Shown: positions 1-11,131 of the stretch, piece after piece | How positions within the stretch are numbered: the first letter of the stretch is position 1 | How the letters are laid out: each line of letters starts with the position of its first letter | From: Lepiota brunneoincarnata | Lineage: Eukaryota > Basidiomycota > Agaricomycetes > Agaricales > Agaricaceae | Assembly (NCBI GenBank): GCA_023014365.1 | Contig: JAEBUN010000011.1 | Location: forward strand, 372,001 to 436,000 | Reading direction: 5' to 3' | Length of the DNA: 64,000 nucleotides | Notes under the pieces: model-generated | The model's database searches: none | What the model saw: the letters and a program-made list of their open reading frames with translations, nothing else | Told to the model about the DNA's origin: nothing | Position numbers and translations under genes: made by a program

Positions 1-408
1 GACACAACTTGGGAACTGATGAATCACTGCAAAGACTTGGTACCTTTAGACTGGTACCTGGAGATGCACAGCATACAAAAAATTAGCCAACTACTGACAT
101 GAAAAGTAAACCACTGACCCAATAGTATAAAAGGCAGCACAAATGATGGAGCAGCAATCACAGATGATTACCCACCAATCCACACCACCAAACCTGCAAT
201 ACCAGATCAGAATAACACCATAAACAACAGCATGGATGGTATAGACCAATCAAGCAACCACACTATTGGAAGGGGGGAGGGAAACATACAACAATACCTG
301 GAACAAGAAGGAATCCCTGTTTCCATGGACCTCAATCAGAACAACCTAACAACAATAATCAAACTGCTGTTAAACAGGATCAACACATTAATATGTGACA
401 ATGCATAG
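1..408 (+). pseudogene. Decayed coding remnant entering from the left edge
   Basis: Frame 1 stays open from base 1 to about 408 apart from two TGA codons (near 100 and 118), both of which would be arginine if CGA had mutated to TGA, the same decay seen in the neighbouring retroelements. The encoded stretch is rich in Asn, Gln and Thr. I do not recognise a domain. It is probably the end of a mobile-element protein that starts outside the window. Confidence 0.25.
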
Positions 409-1105
409 AACTCCAGACCACTCAAACATAGACACCTAAACAACAAGGACAAATATCCATGGCTAATCAGCTCCAACACAATTCCAAGACCAACTCTACT
501 AGCCTGGATATTGAACAACAACTCCACCTACCAATATGGACAACCATCATGGCTCCAACCCAGTGAAAGGAAGGACCTAAACCCACTGACATCAACCAAC
601 ACACATAATGACTCCAAACTTTGGGGAACATGAACTGTTAGGGCAATCTGAAGGACTTAAGCAACTCAGGGAGTCAAAATGTCACTGTAGGGAATTCCTA
701 AGAGAATAGGATGAGGAAACCCCTGCAGGCAAAAACTATATATACTTCACTTATATAATCAATATAAGTTGAATAAGGCTTGGCTGTGGTGTCTGGGTAT
801 TGCACAAGACCAGATATGATTAAAACAAGTGTAGGAGATGAAAATAATAGTCTGAGGTCTATGGGAAATGAGAAGGAACAGGAGAGGTTTAAGGAAGGTG
901 TAGAGGGTGGGGGGAGGGGTTTAACTGGACAGTGAGGGGACCTCTGGTATATTCTGGTTATGCTTGGAGTGCAAGCATTTGAAGGGGGGATGTACAGTGT
1001 GCTGGGAAGCTTAGGGATGTTTATGGATTTAATGGAGGTGCTGTTTGGGTGTTTGGAGTGTCCCCTTACACAAACTATCAATAATCAAAATAAATATAAT
1101 ACATA
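409..1105. other. AT-rich stretch without a gene; LTR-like fragments near its right end
   Basis: I see no convincing gene here. A purine tract (about 980-990) followed by TGTACAG at 991 resembles a polypurine tract next to an LTR start. Bases 1055-1072 read as the reverse complement of the first 18 bases of the element A LTR (22972 onward) with one extra base. This suggests the 5' LTR of A was rearranged or that another LTR sits here in the opposite orientation. Confidence 0.35.
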
Positions 1106-1333
1106 TACTTACTTTAGGCATCCCTGACACCTCACGGCCATTTATGTAGAGTAGATTACTCAACTTGGACCTTACGGCAGGTAGTATAAGTAGTGTAGGT
1201 GAGCTTGGAGAAACCTTACTCAATTCTCTAAGGTTTCTCCCTGCTCAGGTATGTACTTGGTAGAAGTCCAGAAATGACACTAAGGTTTCTCCCTGCTCAG
1301 CCGATGCAACATGGCGGCCAGGTCACCCTTACA
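1106..1333 (+). repeat. Partial 5' LTR of element A
   Basis: This aligns with the end of the 3' LTR (23247-23420), sharing the block from ATACTTACTTTAGG through AAGGTTTCTCCCTGCTCAG and ending in CCCTTACA. Compared with the 3' copy it has a small internal duplication: the CTAAGGTTTCTCCCTGCTCAG block occurs twice (about 1228-1248 and 1280-1300). The upstream half of the LTR, which in the 3' copy holds 30-bp tandem repeats, is missing or replaced. No primer-binding site beginning TGG is adjacent to the 1333 end. Confidence 0.7.
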
Positions 1334-1445
1334 GAAGAATCAAGTCTATTCCCAGAGGACTGGCCATTGACAACACCTGGACAAGTTATACCACTTCTCC
1401 CATGCCAACTACATCCTTCCTCTACCTCCCAGTGCCCTTGCCATC

Positions 1446-1719
1446 ATGTCCCAAGAGCAGCAGCAGCAACCACCAACTCAAATGACCATTGAGCAGGCCA
1501 TAGGCTCACTTCTCACAGACATGGCAATGGTACAGGCCTGACAAGCTGAAGCTAAACAGAACATGATGGACATGGTGAATAACATATGTGACATGCTCCA
1601 AAACTCAATAGGACAACAGCACCCCAACACCCCCCCTTCCACCTCAGCTATACCCCTCAATAGAGTGGAGTATGAGTCCCAAGCTGCTGCCCATGAACCC
1701 CCCCCTCCTGCTCCACACC
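1446..1719 (+). pseudogene. Element A gag, 5' part (interrupted)
   Basis: ATG at 1446 opens a Gln-rich gag start (MSQEQQQQPP). The frame meets one TGA at about 1539, where arginine is expected, then runs into a proline-rich stretch that stops abruptly at the insertion point of element B. It continues in the same frame at 10266. The short open frame beginning further upstream at 1274 lies within the LTR and is not a likely start. Confidence 0.7.
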
Positions 1720-2306
1720 TGTTATAGTGACGCCAGTCTTCGTGCTCAAAAGCGCGACTGGCGTTGAGTGTATCGTTAACTTCACCCAAGTCAACGATCA
1801 CTCAAAGAGACTCTTTGCAAGTTCTCAAGGTGTTCCTCACTAACTTAGAGAATAAGACTTATAAGAGAGGATGACTTAAGAGATCAAGCAAGTAGGTAAA
1901 TCTCCACCGGATAACCAAGTAGAAACTTAAGAGTTTCTCTTGGTTGACCAGAGGTCTTATGTATATATTGTTCAGAGGTACTATTAATACATAATCAAAG
2001 AAGTGCAGAGGAAGTGAAGGAAGTCTGGATGAACTATGTATAGCTAAAGAAGTCTGGATGAACTATGTTTAACTACTTAAGTATAACTATCTATACATAG
2101 TTATCTATTAATAGTTAAGAGTATGAGAAATGGTAACAAATCGAGAAAATATTATGTAACAGATCAAAGTGAAAATGGTTACATAATATAAGAACAAAAC
2201 AAAGTAGAAAAGAAAAAGATATTCATAATACTTTAGTATATTACAACTAAAGGCTTTTGGCGTAATAAGTCCAAGTCGTAAGTCAAAGTAAGGATGAATC
2301 ATAACA
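1720..2306 (-). repeat. 3' LTR of element B (downstream in transcription sense)
   Basis: 587 bp, starting TGTTATAGTGACG and ending ATCATAACA. It differs from the other LTR by scattered C/T and G/A changes, by a short internal duplication near 2020-2060 (an AAGTCTGGATGAACTATG repeat) and by an extra 4 bp in the TATA region. The adjoining purine run, AAAGGGGATAT on the minus strand, is the polypurine tract. Confidence 0.92.
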
Positions 2307-2795
2307 ATATCCCCTTTGTACACTTGATGTCCTCATCAACTACTATCCAAACCATACCTCAGAATGTATTGTGAGGTTCTCCTATCATATTGGATTTGGC
2401 ATCAGTCCCCAAAATCGATGTCAGTAAATTCGCAATTGAAATCCTTGTAGTCGCTGGTCAAAATGCCTGTTCGCTCTGACTGACTGAGAGCTTGGCTCAT
2501 AATTGGGAATGTGTCCTCGATAGTTACGATTGGCGGATGGACTAGTCAGGGGTCAACGGTTGGGGTGTAAACCTGCGAGAGACCGGGTATTGTGCTGCAC
2601 TCGCTCGGATGGGGAGAGGGGCTGTCGAGGAAAAGTGGGTCCAGTGACGATTGTACTGGACTTGGTGACCTGTATAGGGGTGGTGTTGGACTCGGAAGTG
2701 GGAGTCAGTTTAGTACTTGGTACCCCAGTCGTTTGTCCTCAAACCATCTCAATGTCCTCAATATCCCTTGCGGATAAAAACCATCCAGGAGTTCC

Positions 2796-3634
2796 TCAAT
2801 GAGGATTTTGGGCGCAAAACTTCTCGTAGTGACCGGGAGCTGCGGTATTGCAGTAATGACACTTGTATTGCGTGCACTGTGTCTTGAGATGACCCAGTCT
2901 ACCACATAGAGAACATGGGTTGTGTCGGGTTCGATGAATTGTCGTCGATGTAGGGGTAGGTCTAACAGGTCGTTGATTAACCTGTTGAGTTTGTGAAGGC
3001 TGTCGTGTTTTGTCCATTTGATCCATTCATGTAGATTTGTGTGGTTGATAAGCAGGAGCAATGGGATGGATCGGGGCTCGTAAGAGGGCGTTGCGAATAA
3101 GCTGCTTCATGTCTAATGAGAGATTGCGTGCACTCAGGCAAAGTAAGCATAACTGCTTCTGTTCCGCTTTGGATGTCCGTGGCTCCGACGTTAAGTACTG
3201 TATTGAATCGTCGTCAAATGTCGTCAAAGAAAGGGCCTCTCGGCAAATGCGCCTCCACGTCAGAATAGGCCTTGGCGGCTGCATTGATGGCTTTGAAGTA
3301 ATTGTCTCTTGCAGATGATATTGCAGCAAACGTAGACCCCATTCTGTGTAAGTTGGTAATGAGTCTAGTACTGCGACTGTAAGTGGACAGAAAATTGGCG
3401 GAGGCTCAGTTCAGATGTGAAGACTTGTCAAATGGTTTGTTTCTCTTCGTCGGAAAGTAATTCTGAATCGCATGTGTTTGTGCCTTTTCGTAAGGAAGGC
3501 TTTGTCGAAGTCGTGCCTTCATTATTTGAGGCAGATGTAACAGTAATGGTCGAAGTGGTGGCATTATTGGGAGAAGTAGAGGATGAGGGAGAAGGAGTAG
3601 GAAGAGAATTTTCTTGGATGGTTGGGAGAGCCAT
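2796..3634 (-). pseudogene. Element B accessory ORF with two zinc knuckles, decayed
   Basis: This ORF lies downstream of the chromodomain, between pol and the 3' LTR, a place where most chromoviruses have no gene. From ATG at 3634 it begins with a Ser/Thr/Pro-rich segment, then a helical middle part (about 3060-3380), and ends with two zinc knuckles: C-x2-C-x4-H-x4-C (CSLCGRLGHLKTQC) and an unusual C-x2-C-x6-H-x4-C (CHYCNTAAPGHYEKFC). TGA codons at 3428-3430 and near 3218 stand where arginine is plausible, and at least two frame changes are needed to join the parts. The knuckles suggest nucleic-acid binding, perhaps a second Gag-like protein; that role is inference. It could instead be a captured host zinc-knuckle gene. 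Confidence 0.55.
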
Positions 3635-3813
3635 TTGCTGAAGGAATATCGTTGAAGAACAGGACTCCTTTATACTGTTTTTCCAATATGTTTGGTTTTG
3701 TCATCCTTAAGGTTATTTTTGTCCATCAATCCATCAAAGATATTGTTTGATCATGTGAAAGTTCATTTTTCTCTTCCGACCACAACACTATCCCCAAAAC
3801 AACCACTTTTATC

Positions 3814-4002
3814 ATGTTCTACACCCGATCACACACTATCCTCGCCATGTGTATCCCATTGGGTACACTCTTCTTCTGCATGTGTGGCTTAGCCACAATC
3901 GTATATATGGACATGCGCCGTAGAAGACTTGCGAGGGAGGCACTTGAGCGGAGGATCATAGAGTTGGAGACTATGATTGGCTTCTCTCTTCAAGATGTAT
4001 AG
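3814..4002 (+). CDS. Small membrane-protein ORF, antisense inside element B
   Basis: This 62-codon ORF runs opposite to the element, between the chromodomain stop (4078) and the start of the zinc-knuckle ORF (3634). It has a hydrophobic stretch at about residues 10-31 with several cysteines, then a basic cluster (MRRRR) and a short charged helix to the C terminus. By the positive-inside rule the tail would face the cytoplasm. A second start at Met-12 is possible. Unlike the surrounding genes it has no internal stop. I do not recognise the protein; it may be an accessory gene of the element or chance coding in a spacer. Confidence 0.35.
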   Translation: MFYTRSHTILAMCIPLGTLFFCMCGLATIVYMDMRRRRLAREALERRIIELETMIGFSLQDV

Positions 4003-4077
4003 AAGAAGTAAGTTCTTTGTTTTATTGATCCTGTAGAAGTTTGCTGAACTTCATGCTTCTTTAAGAATTTATTTTTG

Positions 4078-7000
4078 TCATCGAAGATTATGACGCTGTT
4101 TATAGTTTTGAAGGATCCATTTTGTATTAGATAGGTTATCTTCTGTTTCCCAACTGTCTTCCGTCGGACTGTATCCTTTCCATTGAATTAGATAGGATAA
4201 AATAGAACGTGATCTAGTTTTCCTAATCTTGTGATTAAGAATAGAATCAACTTCATATTCTTCTTCATCTTGAATAAGTGTGGGTAAGGGTTCTTTTTGA
4301 TGTTTACCATATATGTCATTTTCAATGACTGATGTGAGAAGCGAAGCATGAAAACAATTGTGAATCTTCCACTTATTAGGAAGTTTGAGTTCATATGTTG
4401 TAGGAGAAGTCCTGGCGATTATTTTCAAAGGACCTTCTCATCAGTTGCGATAGTTTTCGTGAGACGTAAGGAAGTGGAAGGTTTCAGTTATCTAACCATA
4501 CTAGATCTCCTTCCTTGAATGGCTTCCAAGGTCGATTTTGTCTTGCTGCCATTTTTAAATGCATCTGTTCATGTGCTTCCAACGCTGCTTCTCTAGCATT
4601 TTCCAAAAAGAGCGTTTTCTCTTCGATTGAAGGTATTTTTGACGATTCTTCTGATACAAATGCGGTAGGATTATATCCCATGATCAATTTGTAAGGGGAA
4701 TGTTCACATTCTGAATGTGGTTTAGTATTGTGAACAAATTCCACAATCAGAAGTGATCTTTGCCACATATTTGGATTCTTCGCAGTATATACTGCAAGAT
4801 AAAATTGTATCTCTTGATTATACCTTTCCATTGTTCCATCTGTTTGTGGATGATAAGCAGTTGACATAGCTGGTTTTATGTCTAACTTCTTATATAATTC
4901 CTGCATTGATCTAGCCGCGAAATGTGGGTCTCTGTCTGAGATGATCTTTTCGGGCATTCCATATTTAGAAAAGATCTTTTCGATTAAGATCTCAGCGATG
5001 TCATCAGCTGTGGTGGTCTTGAAAGTTGGAGTAAGCACTATCCCCTTCGTAAGGCCATGGTCCACAATGGCCAAAACACAATCAAAACCATCATCAGGGG
5101 GTAAATCAGTCATGAGATCCATGCTGATCTGAGAAAAGGGGCGAAGGGAAGAAGGTCCCAAAATAGGCTGCAAGGGTGGGTGGACCAGATGACGGTTAAT
5201 TTTAAATTGTTGGCAAGTCGCACAACCCTTAACATAGTTATGTATGAAAGAACGCATACCAGGCCAATAAAGGTATCGCGCAACACGTCGATAAGTGTCC
5301 TCAATTCCAGGATGTCCAGCTGTAACATGATCATGCTGCCAAACAAAGGATATCCTTCTTGATGGCAAGATCAGGGGGAACCACAATCTTAAGGCCAAAT
5401 CGGTAAAAACCATTGTCATCCAAAGAGAAGTCAGGCGTTGGTTCAATGGGAAAGGGGGAAGAAGCAATACACTTCTTGATGTCGGAAGGGATGACGTTAA
5501 CCCATTTATCACCTGGAATAGCTACTAAACCTAAATTATCAGGATCAGAAGGCTCATGATTGGGACGTTGGGATAAAGCATCCGCAGGACCATTTTTAGA
5601 ACCTGGAAGATGCTTTATCTTATAATTAAACTCCATCATATACAACATCCAACGAGCTTGTCATTTGTTAAGGTCTTGGGGTTCCTTCCATCTTGTAAGG
5701 TTCTCATGATCTGTCCAAATAAGAACAGGTTCAGGCAAACCATAAAGGTAATGTTGCCATTCTCATAAAGCCCATATGATCAAAAGAAATTCCTGATCAG
5801 AACAATGATAATTCCGTTCCACAGGATTAAGTGATCATGAGTAGTAAGCAACTGGATGCTTATCCCCATTGGTATCTCTTTGTAAAAGAACTGCTTCCTG
5901 TAGCAAAGGCAGAAGCGTCACATTCAATCTCGAATGGTTTAGATTGATCTACAACCTGTAGAACAGGTTTATCCATAAAACATTGTTTGAGGGTATTGAA
6001 AGCATTGTCAGCTTCCTCTGTCCATTCAAATATTGTTGTTTTACGTAGAAGTTTATTCAAGGGATGACTAATCTTTGCATAGTCTTTAATGAATTTCCTG
6101 TAGAAATTGCAAAATCCAATGAATTGTCGAACATGTTTTACCTTCTGAGGTTGAGGCCAATCTTTGATTCCATCAAGTTTGATAGGATCCATCTCTAGAG
6201 AATTTTCTTTGATGATAACTCCAAGATATTCCAATTGTTCTTGTTCAAAGAAACATTTTTCCGTTTTGAGATAAAGATCATTGTTGTCCAGGATTTCTAA
6301 AACTCTCATGGTTAGATAATCCAACTGTTCTTTGGATTTAGCATGAATCAAGATATCATCCATATAGACGATAACTCCTCCTTTCTCCATTAGTTCTTCA
6401 AATAAATTGTCCATCATACTTTGAAATGTAGCAGGTGAATTAGTCATTCTGAAAAACATTACCATTGGTTCGTAAAATCCATGTGGTGTTCTGAACGCTG
6501 CTTTCCATTGATCTCTGTCTTTTATTCAGATGTTATTGTATCCCATTTGTACGTTGAGTTTTGTAAAGTATTTTGAACCTTTTAATTTGTCCATGATCCT
6601 TCCAATGCTTGGTATTGGATGTGCATTTTTAACCGTATTATCGTTAAGATATCGGTAATCTTGACATGGCCGTAAATCTCCTGCTTTCTTTCCTATGAAA
6701 AAGAAAGAAGATGCCATTGGTGATTGAGAATTCCGAATATAACCTTTCCTAAGGTTTTCTTCTGTGAATTTCTTCAATTCGTCTTCCTCTTGTGATGTCA
6801 ATCTGTATATTGGCATTCGTTTAGGTTTGAAATCAGGTATAAGTTTGATTTCATGATCCCATGGTTGTATTGGTGGAAAGTTTTCTGATTTCTTCTTGTT
6901 GAAAACTTTAAGAAATTTATGGAATTTTTCTGGAACTGCTTTTACTGGATCCGATTCTCGTTTTTGTGTTGATTCATTATGAAGTTGTTGTGCTGTGTTT

Positions 7001-7400
7001 CCTTTGATTGTTTTGACGTAGACATCGTCTGTTGGTACAATTTCACATTTTAAAACTGGTGACATTCTTGATGTTTCTTCACGCCATCTGAAGTTGGCAT
7101 ATGTTCCAATCGATGTCGGGATTATACTCTTGTAACCAGTCTAAACCTAAGATCATTTTATCTGATCCTAGTTTCACGATGTCTGGTTTTATCCACATTT
7201 TCTTCTTGTTTAAAGTCAGAAGAATTTTTGTAGTATGTGTTATATCTCCTCCAGAATTTCTTGTTCCATCTGCATTTTGGACTATTACTGGATTCTTCTT
7301 CTTGATAAGATCGAATTTCATCTGTTCAACAAATTCTTTGTCAATACAACAACCACTTGCTCCTGAATCAATAAGAGCAAAGATTCATCTTGATCTTTCA
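4078..7400 (-). pseudogene. Element B pol: protease-RT-RNase H-integrase-chromodomain
   Basis: Reading the minus strand from about 7400 to 4078: retropepsin with ALIDSGAS (near 7345) preceded by a TGA in place of arginine; RT with the YMDD box (about 6360); RNase H; integrase with the H-x-H...C-x2-C zinc site (HVTAGH, CATCQQF) and the catalytic Asp/Asp/Glu positions (MDLM, SDRD, MERY); and a chromodomain (about 4110-4270) with the aromatic positions Y, W and W (EYEVDSIL, IQWKGY, DSWE). TGA stops break the frame, for example at the RT motif YNNI, together with frameshifts. The gene made the enzymes for reverse transcription and integration, with the chromodomain directing insertion toward methylated histone H3 in this family. 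Confidence 0.88.
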
Positions 7401-7566
7401 TTCTTTGATTTCGTAACGAAGCATGGTGCTTTGAGTAGTGAATCAACTTGTTGTTTCTGAAGTTGAATTAATTTCACGTATTCCTCGTTATTACTTAAAA
7501 ATTTCCATTTGAATTAAATTCATTGAGATAATCAGTTGTTGTCTGAATCTTCTTGTGGAATATTAT

Positions 7567-9215
7567 TTACAAATCGCTGTCGTCTGTTTCTTCTTCAATT
7601 TGATGAAGTTGCATTTCTGTTCCAATCATTTTGTGGAATCTTGTTCTGCTTGGCATTCCATTGTTCTCTGGCTTTGGTATTATTCTTGTAATTATTTCTG
7701 GTCTTTTCTGGGCAATCTCTGGCATAATGTCCTGGTTTCTTGCAATAGAAACATTCTCTGTTTCGTAAATTCTGTTTTTGTTCTTCTGTGAAAACTGTGT
7801 TGATGAAACTCTGTAAGATGTTTGGATTGGTTCTGCCATTGTTTCTGTTTGGATAGCCTTTTCAGCTGTTTCTGATGACTTTGTTGATATATTCTTCATC
7901 GTCTTCTTCATCTTCTTCACTAATATCATTATCTTCCTCTGACTGTTCACTATCAGTTTCATCTTCATCTTCTTCATCCATCGCGATGTTGTTGACTTGT
8001 TTTCCAATTTTGTCAATCTCCATGTCCCATTCATTTCTTGTAGATTGAGATGGTGAAGAATCGTAGATATTGGTATGTATATCTTAGGTTGTATCATCCA
8101 TTGTTCCTGTAATTTCCTTTTCTTTCCTTTGATTTCGGAAATTATTGTTTTCGAGGGGTATAATTTCTACCCATGGCTCGTCTTTGTTCTGTAACGACTT
8201 GGTAGGCAAGTCTTGACTGCTGTTTTCCAATCTTCAATTGTTTGAGGATTCTGTCTGATAGCTTTGAGTCTGACGTCTTGGTTGAGACCACTTGAGAAAT
8301 ATGCTTGCAATGCTGTAGTGTCGGTTGTGAGTGATGCCTGTGATGCAAGTACCAAGAATCCACTGATGTATTCTTCGATATACCTCCCATTTTGTTTATA
8401 ATTTCGGAGTTGCTGCTCTGCTTCAAACTTCTGTTGCATGGGGGCAAAGGCTTGTTCAAGTGCATCTTCGAACAACCTCCAGCTAGGGAGTGTGGGATGT
8501 GTGGTAATATAGTCTTGTCTCCAGTTTTCTGCTGACTTGTTAAGGAGAGCAAGGGCATATCAGACCTTGTTGTCTTCATTATACTCCTTAATGGAGTTGA
8601 GGTAGAGCTTGACGCTTGACATCCATCCCCTGTAATATTTTGGTTCTCCATTGTAGAACAGTGGTTTTGGGAACTTGATTTGAAATGTAGAGGAAGTGGT
8701 GGCAGTAGGATTGGATGGGTTAGAAATGTTTCCTGTTCCTGACCCTTGAACTGATGTTGAACCCATGGTAATACTGGTATTTGTGGGTTGACTTGTTTGC
8801 TGGATTGGTAACTTGATTGGTGGGAAGAGGGGGTGTGGTGGTAAGTCTCTTGTGAAAGAGTACTGTTGCTCTGTTCTTCTATTTCCATTTCCCAAGTTGA
8901 GTTGCTTGATCTGCTTGCTGAGGGACTCGGTGTCTGGGCTAGGTTGTTTTCTAATTTCTTCTGTTTCCTCTGTAGAATACTGAGTAGTTCTTCGAACTGT
9001 TCCAGACTGAGTTTCACTGGTTCTCCTGTTATATTCACTTGTGATGATGTCTGACTCAAGTTCGTTGAAGTAATTGTTTCATCCGTCTTTTCAACTGTAC
9101 CAAAGATTCTTGGATAAACTCCAATGAACTTTGCTGTTGGTGAAGACACACTCGTATTCGACTCTAGTTGTTGGTCTGTTTGATTTGAGGATGTCTGCTG
9201 TGGTGACTTTTTCAA
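7567..9215 (-). pseudogene. Element B gag, broken
   Basis: ATG at 9215 begins a Ser/Gln-rich N-terminal part. A frameshift near 8850 moves the reading to the frame holding the capsid-like region (about 8170-8760), which has one TGA at about 8562 where arginine is expected. An acidic segment follows, and then a zinc knuckle C-x2-C-x4-H-x4-C (CFYCKKPGHYARDC) at about 7710-7755. This is the structural protein that packages the element RNA. Frames change again between the capsid and the knuckle, so no intact Gag is encoded. Confidence 0.8.
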
Positions 9216-9691
9216 AACGTTTTTCTTCTGTAAAGGTTTAGGTAAGCTTATGTTGTTACAAACTTTACACTTTTCATGATTACACTCCGTCTTGAAAGTT
9301 ATTACCTAAAGAGGTATAAGTTTATCAACAGATAAACAAGGCACTCACAAAGGATATTTTTATCCTGGGGCCCAATATACTCAACGGATTTCACTCCTCC
9401 GGCGGGATCTCAATGGATACTATTCCTCCGGTGGGATATCAACAGATTTCACCTCTGGATAAGGGTCTTCGGATTTCCAACCTCTGGTAAGGTTCCTCAG
9501 ATATTCTCAGCCTCTGGTTTACGGCTTGTCAGATTCAACCTCTGGAAAGGGTTCTTCAGATATGAAAGGTTATGGGCCTTTAACAACTCTGGAACGTGAA
9601 CGTCGCTTTGCAACAATTAAGTTGTGAATCCAACGTTCACAATCTTCTCTGGATTCAGCGAGGGGTACAACCTTGTAGCTGGCAAGGAGGG

Positions 9692-9703
9692 AAGTTTCTA
9701 CTT
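9692..9703 (-). promoter_or_regulatory. Self-primer binding site of element B
   Basis: Two bases inside the 5' LTR lies AAGTAGAAACTT (minus strand), the exact reverse complement of AAGTTTCTACTT located inside the LTR at 9903-9914. No TGG-type tRNA primer site is present here. This is the Tf1 arrangement, in which the 5' end of the element RNA folds back as primer. Confidence 0.65.
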
Positions 9704-9705
9704 AA

Positions 9706-10260
9706 TGTTATAGTGACGCCAGTCTTCGTGCTCAAAAGCGTGACTGGTGTTGAGTGTATCGTTAACTTCACCCAAGTCAACGATCACTCAAAGAGACTCT
9801 TTGCAAGTTCTCAAGGTGTTCCTCACTAACTTAGAGAATAAGACTTATAAGAGAGGACGACTTAAGAGATCAAGCAAGTAGGTAAATCTCCACCAGATAA
9901 CCAAGTAGAAACTTAAGAGTTTCTCTTGGTTGACCAGAGGTCTTATATATTGTTCAGAGGTACTATTAATACATGATCAAAGAAGTGCAGAAGAAGTGAA
10001 GGAAGTCTGAATGAACTATGTTTAACTACTTAAGTATAACTATCTATACATAGTTATCTATTAATAGTTAAGAGTATGAGAAATGGTAACAAATCGAGAA
10101 AATATTATGTAACAGATCAAAGTGAAAATGGTTACATAATATAAGAACAAAACAAAGTAGAAAAGAAAAAGATATTCATAATGCTTTAGTATATTACAAC
10201 TAAAGGCTTTTGGCAGTAATAAGTCCAAGTCGTAAGTCAAAGTAAGGATGAATCATAACA
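9706..10260 (-). repeat. 5' LTR of element B, with TATA box and predicted RNA start
   Basis: 555 bp, TGTTA...TAACA in either orientation. In the sense (minus) strand a TATATAAG box (9942-9949) lies about 35 bases before AAGTTTCTACTT (9914-9903), the segment that pairs with the primer site. That segment is one arm of a hairpin of the form CCAAG-AGAAACT-loop-AGTTTCT-A-CTTGG. The spacing suggests that transcription begins at or next to 9914, as self-priming requires. Confidence 0.88.
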
Positions 10261-10265
10261 ACACC

Positions 10266-11131
10266 CCTGTCCACCATCACCTCCACCATGTACCTCCACC
10301 AAGGCCAAGGTGGCAACCCCACCTGAATTTGACGGAGAACATGCCAAGGGTCATGCATTTCTGAATGCATGCCAGCTCTACATCAGGCTCTCAGCAGATC
10401 AATTCTGTTCTGATGAACAGAAAATACTGTGGACCCTCTCTTACATGAAGTCGGGATGCACAGCACAGTGGACTGATGAGCTGTTCTGCTTGGAAGCTAG
10501 CATTGGTGGGTTTCCCTTTACAGACTGGTGGGACTTCACCAAACAATTCAAGGGTCAGTTTTTCCCTGTCAATGCAGAAGCCAATGCACTAAACACATTG
10601 GAGTCCACATCATACCACCAACGAGAGTGGACTGTCAAAGACTACCTAGATACTTTCAAGGTCCTCATCTCCAAGTCTGGATACCGAGATCCCCTGAGTT
10701 ATTGTGGTCAAGTTCCACTGAGGTCTATGCCCTTCCATCCAGAATGCCATCACTACCCTCCCAGCAGGCCATCCCTTGGACTCAGACCCAGAGGCTTGGT
10801 CCTTGGCAGTGTGATGGGTAGACCTTTGGCCCTGCCACACCCCCCTATCCACTTCAACCCCTCTCTGGGAAATCCAGTCCCTATGGACATTGATGTCTCC
10901 AAGCAGAAATCCAGACTCCCCCCATTCTGCTACCATTGTAAAAGGCTGGGACATATGAAGGCCGAGTGTCCACTCTGTCATGACATCCAGTACATGGATC
11001 TGGAGGAACGGGATGAACTGATGCAGACGTGGAACTTGGAGATGAATGCCCTAGCTGCAACGACTGGAATTCTGAGGGTGGAAGAAGCAGAGTTAGAAGC
11101 TGAAGAGGATTTTCAGCAGTGTAATGGGTGA
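10266..11131 (+). pseudogene. Element A gag, 3' part with zinc knuckle
   Basis: This continues the gag frame cut at 1719. The capsid-like region (FDGEHAKG, then AFLNACQLYI) occupies about 10325-10700. A zinc knuckle C-x2-C-x4-H-x4-C (CYHCKRLGHMKAEC) follows at about 10928-10970, and the frame ends at TGA 11129-11131. The pol frame begins in the -1 frame overlapping this end. I do not see a clean slippery heptamer, so a mutation is as likely as programmed frameshifting. Confidence 0.8.

Larger units (their letters stand above)
1720..10260 (-). mobile_element. Element B: Ty3/gypsy chromovirus nested in A, minus strand
   Basis: Both LTRs (1720-2306 and 9706-10260) begin TGTTA and end TAACA, and the element is flanked by the 5-bp target duplication ACACC at 1715-1719 and 10261-10265. 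On the minus strand it reads 5' LTR, self-priming-type primer site, gag, protease, RT (YMDD), RNase H, integrase, chromodomain, an extra zinc-knuckle ORF, polypurine tract (2307-2317) and 3' LTR. I count roughly eight substitutions between the LTRs besides indels, so the insertion is fairly recent. Coding regions carry TGA stops and frameshifts. Confidence 0.93.

Noticed and set aside
698..1081. Minus-strand frame of 127 codons near the left edge
   Set aside because: Low-complexity Ser/Pro composition over LTR-like sequence; no domain.
1334..1375. tRNA primer site for element A
   Set aside because: No TGG directly after the LTR end and no complement in its own LTR; the nearest TGG is about 28 bases away.
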